DNA of 11,679 nucleotides from Fibrobacter sp. (GTDB taxonomy: Bacteria; Fibrobacterota; Fibrobacteria; Fibrobacterales; Fibrobacteraceae). The DNA lies in assembly GCA_012515825.1 (NCBI GenBank), contig JAAYXQ010000239.1, forward strand, positions 1 through 11,679, written 5' to 3'. Shown piece by piece: positions 5,801 to 11,679 of this stretch. The first letter of the stretch is position 1. Every line of letters begins with the position of its first letter. A model generated the notes under the pieces. The model saw only the letters and a list, made by a program, of their open reading frames with translations, was not told the DNA's origin and ran no database searches. Both the position numbers and the translations under genes were made by a program.

Positions 5801-7093
5801 ATGATTAAAAACAAGGAAAAAAATCATTGTGTTGTTCTTGGCGTAAGTTATAAGACCTGCCCAATTGATATTCGAGATAATTTAAGCCGTGCTTTGCAGA
5901 ATTCTGAGGAAGCCTTAAGCAGCTTATTAGGATTACCTGGTGTTTCTGAGGCTGTAGTGCTTGCGACATGTAATCGGGCTGAAATTTATGTGGCAACCCT
6001 TTATCCTGAAATGCTTCGGGATACTTTATTGAATTGGTGGGCTGAATTTAGTAAGCAAGATCTTTCAGAAGTCGTTCCTTACTGTTTTTATTTAACCCAT
6101 CTTGAGGCTGTAAATCATCTTTATACCGTGGTTTCTTCTATTGATAGCCTTGTTTTAGGTGAAAATCAAATCTTAGCTCAAGTTCGATCGGCTTTTTTGA
6201 AGGCTCAAGAGGCAGGTTTTACAGGAACACTTTTAAACCATTTGTTTCAAACGGCTCTTTTTGTTGGTAAACAGGTTCGTGAAAATACGGGTATTGGTGA
6301 TGGAACCGTTTCTATTGCTCATGCCGCTGTTCAATTAATAGAACATGAATTAGGGCGTTTAGAAAATACTCGGATTGGTATTTTAGGGCTTGGAGAAATG
6401 GGTTTGTTAGCAGCAACCGCTCTTTCTGCAGCTGAGGTTTCTTCCTTTTCATTCTTTAATAGGACTTTTGAAAAAGCGAAGCAATTTGCCTCTCGATTTG
6501 GAGGGGATGCCTTTGAAATAGGTGCCCTAACACAAGAAATAAGAAATATAGATGTTCTCATTACTGCTGTTCGTTCTCAAGAATTTATCTTGAAAAAGAA
6601 GGATTTGGCTTCACTTTCAAAACATGATTTGCTCATTGTGGATATCGCTTCTCCTCGAAATGTCGATCCTGAAGTGGGAGATCTTGATGGTATTCGTGTG
6701 TTTTGTATAGATGATTTAAAAGAAATTGTAGAGAAAAATAGATCTCTTCGTAAGCAAGCTTCAGAAAGGGCTCGTTTATTTATTGAAGAGGCGGCAATGG
6801 ATTTTACAGAGTGGTTTTATTCTCACAGCTTAACCCCTCTTTTTGTTCAAATGCAGGAATATCACGAAAAAATAGGCGTTTTTGTACTTAATAAGTGGAA
6901 AAAAAAGGTTTCTGAAGAAGAATACGCTCATTTAGAACGTTTTGAAGAAGAACTAAGAAAAAAAATATTGCATATCCCTTTTGAATCACTCAAATCCTTA
7001 AGTGTCGCTGGGATGGGCTTAGAAAGTCAGTTGCTATTAGAAAAAATATATTCCTTAACTTCGTTTAAATATGGAAAAGATCTGGATGAATAA
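5801..7093 (+). CDS. hemA: glutamyl-tRNA reductase (HemA)
   Basis: HemA reduces glutamyl-tRNA(Glu) with NADPH to glutamate-1-semialdehyde, the first committed step of C5-pathway tetrapyrrole synthesis. The 430-residue protein has the catalytic domain with nucleophile Cys57 in ATCNRAEIY, conserved His100 and GENQILAQVR (120-129). The NADPH-binding fold carries GLGEMG (196-201) and DIASPRNVDP (281-290). A C-terminal dimerisation helix region ends with a HIP-x-x-x-L motif (391-397). The usual GxxHKTAP motif is changed to GVSYKTCP (14-21), His to Tyr and Ala to Cys, a tolerable but unusual variation. It is the first gene of an overlapping hemA-hemC-hemD operon transcribed from an extended -10 promoter. 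HemA is often the control point of the pathway through degradation or haem binding; nothing in this sequence shows that directly. Confidence 0.96.
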   Translation: MIKNKEKNHCVVLGVSYKTCPIDIRDNLSRALQNSEEALSSLLGLPGVSEAVVLATCNRAEIYVATLYPEMLRDTLLNWWAEFSKQDLSEVVPYCFYLTHLEAVNHLYTVVSSIDSLVLGENQILAQVRSAFLKAQEAGFTGTLLNHLFQTALFVGKQVRENTGIGDGTVSIAHAAVQLIEHELGRLENTRIGILGLGEMGLLAATALSAAEVSSFSFFNRTFEKAKQFASRFGGDAFEIGALTQEIRNIDVLITAVRSQEFILKKKDLASLSKHDLLIVDIASPRNVDPEVGDLDGIRVFCIDDLKEIVEKNRSLRKQASERARLFIEEAAMDFTEWFYSHSLTPLFVQMQEYHEKIGVFVLNKWKKKVSEEEYAHLERFEEELRKKILHIPFESLKSLSVAGMGLESQLLLEKIYSLTSFKYGKDLDE

Positions 7094-8054
7094 ATCAATC
7101 ATTCGTTTAGGAACACGTCAAAGCCCGCTCGCGATGGCACAAACAAAGCTTACAGCAACGGCGTTAGAATTATTTTTTCCAGATATTCAAATTGAAATTA
7201 AACCGATTGTTACTCAAGGTGATAAAGATCGAGTGCGTTCTTTAGTCAGCATTGGTGGCACTGGCGTTTTTGTGAAAGAGCTTGAACAAGCTCTTATAGA
7301 TGGAGAGATTGACGTTGCCGTTCATTCTTTAAAAGATGTTCCTTCAGAAATGGACTCCCGTTTAACTCTTGCAGGATTTTTAAAACGTGCTAATCCTCAT
7401 GATGTTTTGATTGCAAAAAATCATACTTTAGCAACTCTCCCTAAGGGAGCAAAAGTAGGTACGGGTTCTCCTCGTCGTATCTTGCAGTTAAGAGAACAAA
7501 GGCCTGATTTATCCTTTGTGGATTTAAGAGGGAATCTTGCTTCAAGAATAGCTAAGGTGGAAAATAATGAGTTGGATGCAATTCTCTTAGGCGCTGCGGG
7601 GCTTGAACGATTAGGTTTACTTGATGTTGTTTCTGAAACGTTTTCTCCTGATGTTCTTACGCCTGCGATTGGTCAAGGGATTGTGGGTTTACAGTGCTTA
7701 AAAAAGAATGCAGAAATCATATCTGTTTTAGAACGCATCTCTGACCCTTTTACAGCACAGGCTGCTCGAGTGGAACGTGCTTGGATGTCGTTTTTAGGGG
7801 GCGGTTGCCGTGCTCCTATGGGGGCTTTTTTAGCTCCAAATGGAGAATCGGGTTCTGCTTTTTATACGTACTTATCCGACCCTGTTTCTAAGAATTTTTA
7901 TCGTGATGTTTTTGTTCAAAAAGCAAGCGTTTTTAGTGAATCTGATTTTGAGCTTTTTGGTGAAGAATTTATAAGAAAATGTAATGATCTTAAAATTCCT
8001 CTTCCTAAAAATATTGACCCTCATCGCTTATTAGATTTTTGGGGAGTACTTTGA
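7086..8054 (+). CDS. hemC: porphobilinogen deaminase / hydroxymethylbilane synthase (HemC)
   Basis: HemC joins four porphobilinogens into hydroxymethylbilane. I chose the ATG at 7086 rather than the in-frame ATG at 7071. It gives MNKSIIRLGTRQSPLAMAQ, the normal family N-terminus, has GGA about 10 nt upstream, and overlaps the hemA stop (ATGAATAA). Numbered this way, the 322-residue protein has catalytic Asp84 in HSLKDVP and the dipyrromethane-cofactor cysteine Cys241 in GGGCRAPMG, almost identical to the E. coli positions (84 and 242). TGSPRR (126-131) and DLRGN (146-150), which bind cofactor and substrate, are intact, as is AIGQG (194-198). The C-terminal domain is slightly longer than in E. 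coli. The gene overlaps hemA by 8 bp and hemD by 4 bp, so the three are surely co-expressed. Confidence 0.95.
   Translation: MNKSIIRLGTRQSPLAMAQTKLTATALELFFPDIQIEIKPIVTQGDKDRVRSLVSIGGTGVFVKELEQALIDGEIDVAVHSLKDVPSEMDSRLTLAGFLKRANPHDVLIAKNHTLATLPKGAKVGTGSPRRILQLREQRPDLSFVDLRGNLASRIAKVENNELDAILLGAAGLERLGLLDVVSETFSPDVLTPAIGQGIVGLQCLKKNAEIISVLERISDPFTAQAARVERAWMSFLGGGCRAPMGAFLAPNGESGSAFYTYLSDPVSKNFYRDVFVQKASVFSESDFELFGEEFIRKCNDLKIPLPKNIDPHRLLDFWGVL
8041..8046 (+). promoter_or_regulatory. ribosome binding site selecting a TTG start for hemD
   Basis: GGGGAG inside the end of hemC lies 4 nt before TTG at 8051 and 16 nt before the first ATG at 8063. The spacing is short but favours the TTG, which overlaps the hemC stop as TTGA. 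A TTG further upstream at 8039 overlaps the site itself and is unlikely. Confidence 0.5.
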
Positions 8055-8677
8055 CTTTACTCATGGATACAAGAATCGAAACGCCTGATTCTGATTGGGT
8101 TAAAGAACAAAATTCTCAAGGTTTTGAAGTACTTCACTTACCTGCTTTAGAAGTAGAACCATTAAATACAATACTTGATTGGAGTGGAGTGGAGGCTTTG
8201 TTTTTAGCAAGTCCAAGAGCTGTTTTTTTGGCTCAAGAGAAGCTAAAAAATTTTGATGGCCCCATTTGGGTTGTAGGTGAAGGAACAGCAAAAGCGCTTA
8301 CCACACTTGGTCTTAAAGCAACCGAAGTAGGAGATGGATCAGGAGCCTTTTCTTTTTTGAAAAACCTTCAATCTCGTTATGCGGGTACTTTTCCTATTTC
8401 TGTTTTAGCTTGGATTTCTGCAGAGGAAACCGCGGTTGATTTAGATTTTATCGCTTCTCAATTTCAATTGAAAATACGCCATTTCCCTGTATATCGCACT
8501 GTTTTTAAGAAATATGATTCTTCATATATGAACTCTTTATCAAAGCCTAAAAAATGGTTTTTTTATTCTGGACGTGCAGTAGAATCGTTTGCTTCTTTTA
8601 TTTCACCAGAAGACGATGTGGTTTGTTTTGGCAAAAGTGCAGAGCAAAAATATGATCAAATCATAAAACGGGTTTGA
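8051..8677 (+). CDS. hemD: uroporphyrinogen-III synthase (HemD)
   Basis: HemD closes hydroxymethylbilane and inverts ring D to give uroporphyrinogen III, the branch point to haem, sirohaem and cobalamin. The family is poorly conserved. Here the call rests on position after hemC, the 208-residue length (slightly short), the N-terminal pattern TLLMDTRIE...GFEVLHLPALEVEP, and the two-lobed layout with LFLASPRAV (lobe 1), IWVVGEGTAKAL and, in the second lobe, FFYSGRAVESF followed by VVCFGKSAEQ, which echo the usual TSxxAV and GxxTA motifs. The start is uncertain: TTG at 8051 (used here) overlaps the hemC stop in a TTGA junction with GGGGAG just upstream; ATG at 8063 would remove four residues of the first strand. 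A weak AAAAC/GTTTT hairpin with a T run sits at the 3' end, too poor to list as a terminator. hemB and hemL are not in the window. Confidence 0.88.
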   Translation: MTLLMDTRIETPDSDWVKEQNSQGFEVLHLPALEVEPLNTILDWSGVEALFLASPRAVFLAQEKLKNFDGPIWVVGEGTAKALTTLGLKATEVGDGSGAFSFLKNLQSRYAGTFPISVLAWISAEETAVDLDFIASQFQLKIRHFPVYRTVFKKYDSSYMNSLSKPKKWFFYSGRAVESFASFISPEDDVVCFGKSAEQKYDQIIKRV

Positions 8678-8774
8678 AGTTTTTTTAGCTTAATTTCATA
8701 AGGGTGTATGTAAAAAAGGTAAGAATTAATGATTTTTGCCGCTTTTGAATAAATGAAATGTTTTAGAGGTATCT

Positions 8775-9557
8775 TTAATTGATATTAAATCCGATACCAA
8801 AATTCATATCGATATAAAAATCGTTCCCAAATTCTACAAAGAAAACATCTTCAAAAGTCCCATTATCATCATAATCGACGGAAGAAAGTTTTAGGCCAAC
8901 ACCAAAATCTAGGAAAATGGCAAAATGATTTGTTTTCCATGATCTTCCTACAGTGCTTGACATGGAGCCAGTAGCATATAAAAACTTATTCTTGTTTTGT
9001 TCTGAGTCAATGGATTTACAATGGCCAAACCCTAAACCACCATTGACTTGAATGAACGGCCCCTGCTGTTTTCTCTTATAGATCCTTAAACCTGTATTTA
9101 TTTTTAATTGAGTTTGATGAAGTGAAACTTCCCTATCATAATTAGGATAATATGGATTTGTACCACTCCAATCATCATCATAGAGCGATAATTCTTGAAA
9201 AAGAATTTGAGGTTTAAAAATTAAAGAAATAATTCGATTCATTTCTTTTTCTATGGTAACAAAACCCAAAAACTCCTTATTATCTAAACTATAGAAAAGT
9301 GAAACTGGGTGAATAAACAAAAAGATTCTTTCCTTTATTTTAACCTCTTTGTTTATAGGAAAGTATGTGGTATAAATGGGTTTATCTGTCTCTATTGGCA
9401 AGAGTTCTGATCTCGCTGAAGATTCGATGACGTAAATAGTATCTGGTAGAGAAGCGTCGGATGATTCGTGATATATGGTATCTATAGCGGTACTATAGCT
9501 CCAACCCCATGAAAAAGCAAAAAAAAGGAAAGTAATGAAAATGTTCTTTTTATGCAT
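8775..9557 (-). CDS. exported protein of unknown function, possibly beta-barrel
   Basis: No family is recognised in this 260-residue protein. It begins with a signal peptide (MHKKNIFITFLFFAFSWGWS..., probably cut near residue 24). A short Ser/Asp/Glu-rich stretch follows (about 30-58). From about residue 75 it has many alternating polar/hydrophobic segments with Gly and aromatic residues, such as LKINTGLRIYKR, FIQVNGGLGFG, HFAIFLDFGVGLKL and a C-terminal DFYIDMNFGIGFNIN. These look like amphipathic strands of an outer-membrane beta-barrel or a related envelope protein. AGGAT lies close to the ATG as a ribosome binding site. It stands alone on the minus strand between hemD (convergent) and pgk (divergent), so it is not obviously part of an operon. 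Function cannot be inferred from context. Confidence 0.75.
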   Translation of the reverse strand: MHKKNIFITFLFFAFSWGWSYSTAIDTIYHESSDASLPDTIYVIESSARSELLPIETDKPIYTTYFPINKEVKIKERIFLFIHPVSLFYSLDNKEFLGFVTIEKEMNRIISLIFKPQILFQELSLYDDDWSGTNPYYPNYDREVSLHQTQLKINTGLRIYKRKQQGPFIQVNGGLGFGHCKSIDSEQNKNKFLYATGSMSSTVGRSWKTNHFAIFLDFGVGLKLSSVDYDDNGTFEDVFFVEFGNDFYIDMNFGIGFNIN

Positions 9558-9720
9558 GATTATCCTATTGGGTTCTATTTTGTTATCAAAGCTCCATAAA
9601 AAGGGTCACTTGAAAAATTAATTTAAAAAAAGAGTATTGTTTCTAATAATTTTCTTTATCTAGCGATGAATTTTCTAAATTGAAGCCATTCAGTTTCACT
9701 TTAACAAAGGTAATACCAAA

Positions 9721-10965
9721 ATGGCTAAGCTTTCTATTGAAGATCTCAATCTTAAGGGTAAACGCGTTTTTATTCGCGTAGATTTTAACGTTCCACAAGA
9801 TAAAGTCACTGGAGAAATAACCAATACAAAGCGTATTGAAGCAGCTCTTCCTACAATTAAGTATGCTTTAGATCAAGGTGCTTCTGTTGTTTTAGCAAGC
9901 CATCTAGGGAGACCTAATGGCCAAGTTGTTCCTAAATACTCTCTTGCTCCTGTGGCAAAAAAGTTAGAAGAGCTTATTGGCTCTCCTGTTCAATTCCTTT
10001 CTGACTGTGTAGGTCCAGAAGTAGAAGCTGCTTGTGCTGCTGCAAAACCTGGTAATATTATCCTTCTTGAGAATTTACGCTTCCATATTGAAGAAGAAGG
10101 TAAGGCAAAAGATGCAGAAGGAAATAAAATTAAGGCTGATAAAGAAAAAGTGGCTGCATTCCGTGCTTCTTTGACCAAATTAGCAGATGTTTATGTTAAC
10201 GATGCTTTTGGTACAGCTCATCGTGATCATTCTTCAATGACTGGCGTTCAATTGCAAGAACGTGCTGCTGGTTTCTTGATGAATAAAGAATTAAAAGCTT
10301 TTGATCAAGTTCTTAATAATCCTCCTCGTCCATTCCTCGCCATTCTTGGTGGTGCAAAAGTCGCTGATAAAATTCAGTTGATTAATAATTTGCTAGACAA
10401 TGCAGATGAAATTATCATCGGTGGCGGTATGGCTTTTACCTTTAAAAAGGTGATTAGCGGCACTGAAATTGGTTCTTCTCTTTTTGATGAAGAAGGTGCA
10501 AAAATTGTTCCTGACCTTATGAAAAAAGCAGAAGAAAAAGGCAAGAAAATTATTCTTCCTGTAGATTATGTGGCTGCAGATAAGTTTGCTGCCGACGCTC
10601 AAACTAAATCTGTTACAGATGCAACAGGAATTCCAGCTGGTTGGATGGGTCTTGATGTTGGTCCTGAATCTACAAAATTATTTGTAGATGCTATCAAGCG
10701 TGCTAAAACAATCGTATGGAATGGCCCTGCTGGCGTATTTGAATTCCCTGCTTTTGAAGCTGCTACAAAAGCAATGGCTGATGCTATTGTGGATGTGACT
10801 GCCGCTGGTGCTATCACTGTGATTGGTGGTGGTGACACTGCTACTGCAGCGAAAAAGTATGGCGCAGATAAGAAGGTCACTCATACTTCTACAGGTGGCG
10901 GCGCTTCTCTTGAACTTCTCGAAGGAAAAGTGTTGCCAGGTGTTGCATTTTTAACTGACAAATAA
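9721..10965 (+). CDS. pgk: phosphoglycerate kinase, eukaryote-like type
   Basis: PGK transfers phosphate from 1,3-bisphosphoglycerate to ADP in glycolysis, in the cytosol. All signature parts are present: RVDFNVP (19-25), SHLGRPNG (60-67), LLENLRFH (115-122), NDAFGTAHR (160-168), LGGAKVADKI (209-218), GGGMAFTFKK (234-243), WNGPAGVFE (333-341), GGGDTATAAKKYG (369-381) and STGGGASLELLEGK (390-403). At 414 residues it is longer than typical bacterial PGK (about 390-400). The excess is mainly at 124-148, where FHIEEEG is followed by a Lys/Asp-rich insert ending in KADKEKVAAFR, as in yeast and animal PGKs and absent from E. coli PGK as I recall them. Other segments, such as SDCVGPEVEAA and IPAGWMGLD, are also eukaryote-like. 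AAAGG 8 nt upstream supports the start. It is monocistronic, ended by a strong terminator; no gap or fapA homologue adjoins it. Confidence 0.97.
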   Translation: MAKLSIEDLNLKGKRVFIRVDFNVPQDKVTGEITNTKRIEAALPTIKYALDQGASVVLASHLGRPNGQVVPKYSLAPVAKKLEELIGSPVQFLSDCVGPEVEAACAAAKPGNIILLENLRFHIEEEGKAKDAEGNKIKADKEKVAAFRASLTKLADVYVNDAFGTAHRDHSSMTGVQLQERAAGFLMNKELKAFDQVLNNPPRPFLAILGGAKVADKIQLINNLLDNADEIIIGGGMAFTFKKVISGTEIGSSLFDEEGAKIVPDLMKKAEEKGKKIILPVDYVAADKFAADAQTKSVTDATGIPAGWMGLDVGPESTKLFVDAIKRAKTIVWNGPAGVFEFPAFEAATKAMADAIVDVTAAGAITVIGGGDTATAAKKYGADKKVTHTSTGGGASLELLEGKVLPGVAFLTDK

Positions 10966-10987
10966 ATTTTACTTCGCTTACGTTTCT

Positions 10988-11019
10988 AAGCTCTATTTTA
11001 TTAAATAGAGCTTTTTTTT
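10988..11019 (+). terminator. strong intrinsic terminator of pgk
   Basis: AAGCTCTATTT (10988-10998) and AAATAGAGCTT (11003-11013) form a perfect 11-bp stem with a TATT loop. A run of eight T (11012-11019) follows at once. It begins 22 bp after the pgk stop codon and isolates pgk from the next gene. Confidence 0.93.
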
Positions 11020-11080
11020 GTAGCTGATTTTAGAAAATAACAAAAGAGACTTTTTTAGTATTTTTTGCTATTTTTATACT

Positions 11081-11679
11081 ATGAAAAGAATAAGCTTATT
11101 TTTATTACTGTTACTTAGTTTTTCTTTGGTGAATGCTTCTGATGAGAAATCCACGGGACTTCTTTCTGCATCTTATAAAGTGGATCCATCTGAATATATT
11201 TCAAAAAAACGTTTGATGGGTGGAGCTACTGTTTCTCTTGTACAAGCAGAAACATCTGACTTAAATGTCTTAATTGGAGATATTTATGAATTAGAAGGCT
11301 ATACTTTTTCTGTGGAAGCTTTTGGTGGCTATTTTATAAAAGATGCTTTAGCTGTTGGTTTAAGGGCTGGTTACGAACGTACTAAAGCGGAAATCGATTT
11401 TGCTTTATTAGAAGATCTAGTCGATTTGTCACAAAAGAGAAAGTATTTAAGTCACGGTTTTCTAGTCGAACCTTATCTTAGAAATTACTTAAAACTATTT
11501 AATACTAATAATTTATATTTTTTCAATGAAACGGCTTTTTCAGTAGAATACAGTTCTGGTATTTCTCAAACAGATGATGATGAAGAAATGAGTAAAACAC
11601 TTTCTGACGCATGGACTTTTAAATTTGGTCTTCGTCCAGGTGTAAATATTTTTATGGTCAATGGCCTTGCTTTTGAAAC
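11081..11679 (+). CDS. outer-membrane beta-barrel-like protein (3' end beyond window)
   Basis: An ATG at 11081 opens a frame that stays open for 199 codons to the window edge. The N-terminus MKRISLFLLLLLSFSLVNA is a clear signal peptide, with likely cleavage after Ala19. The mature part shows strand-like patterns typical of small outer-membrane barrels: GGATVSLVQ, YTFSVEAFGGYFIKDALAVGLRAGYERT (about 72-99), GFLVEPYLRNYLK, LYFFNETAFSVEYSSG and TFKFGLRPGVNIFMVNG. The Phe/Gly-rich GGYFIKDALAVGLRAGY stretch resembles the 'outer membrane protein beta-barrel' families, but I cannot name one. No Shine-Dalgarno is visible; the bases before ATG are T-rich (TTTTTATACT). A possible -10 (TAGTAT, 11056-11061) would give a very short leader. 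The gene follows the pgk terminator and is independently transcribed. Its full length and C-terminal anchor are outside the window. Confidence 0.82.
   Translation, partial: MKRISLFLLLLLSFSLVNASDEKSTGLLSASYKVDPSEYISKKRLMGGATVSLVQAETSDLNVLIGDIYELEGYTFSVEAFGGYFIKDALAVGLRAGYERTKAEIDFALLEDLVDLSQKRKYLSHGFLVEPYLRNYLKLFNTNNLYFFNETAFSVEYSSGISQTDDDEEMSKTLSDAWTFKFGLRPGVNIFMVNGLAFE

Noticed and set aside
8678..8774. Terminator or small RNA between hemD and the convergent gene
   Set aside because: Only a 5-bp AAAAC/GTTTT hairpin is visible, with no stable stem or promoter-like sequence.
9558..9720. Promoters for pgk and the divergent exported-protein gene
   Set aside because: Only poorly spaced hexamers such as TTGAAA-N19-TATTGT were found, too weak to list.
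10599..10884. Minus-strand open frames inside pgk
   Set aside because: They lie wholly inside a highly conserved gene on the other strand and have no coding signature of their own.

Overview
The window (AT-rich throughout, with T- and A-rich intergenic spacers) comes from a bacterium with an outer membrane. It carries a lipoprotein, several proteins with signal peptides, and at least one beta-barrel-like envelope protein. A Rex-type family 8 glycoside hydrolase, SpoVG, a full-length ComM/YifB and several envelope proteins of no recognised family would suit a polysaccharide-degrading diderm such as a member of the Fibrobacterota or a relative. That placement is inference from gene content; there is no rRNA or other decisive marker here.

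Layout. 1-2049 (minus strand): a three-gene unit reading right to left, made of a stand-alone CBM9-like protein, a cytoplasmic GH8 enzyme that probably trims xylo-oligosaccharides, and a YwqK/MORN-type lipoprotein cut by the window edge. 2198-4081 (plus): spoVG followed after 6 bp by a comM/yifB-type AAA+ ATPase gene. 4102-5702 (minus): a secreted or membrane-anchored acidic protein with heptad-spaced cysteines, whose 3' end overlaps folB (dihydroneopterin aldolase). 5801-8677 (plus): hemA-hemC-hemD, with overlapping gene ends, covering three of the five steps from glutamyl-tRNA to uroporphyrinogen III; hemL and hemB are not here. 8775-9557 (minus): an exported protein of unknown function, possibly a beta-barrel. 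9721-10965 (plus): pgk, unusually close to eukaryotic phosphoglycerate kinases, followed by a textbook intrinsic terminator. 11081-end (plus): the first 199 codons of another beta-barrel-like envelope protein.

How the parts relate. Most of the window is housekeeping (tetrapyrrole, folate, glycolysis, DNA uptake/recombination) mixed with lineage-specific envelope genes. The GH8/CBM9-like pair is the only sign of plant-fibre metabolism. No mobile element, CRISPR array, tRNA, rRNA or integration site is visible, and no stretch over 300 bp lacks a gene. I found no convincing novel multi-gene system. The best leads are the cysteine-heptad acidic protein, the eukaryote-like PGK, the GH8 with a changed specificity loop, and two candidate operators in divergent promoter regions.
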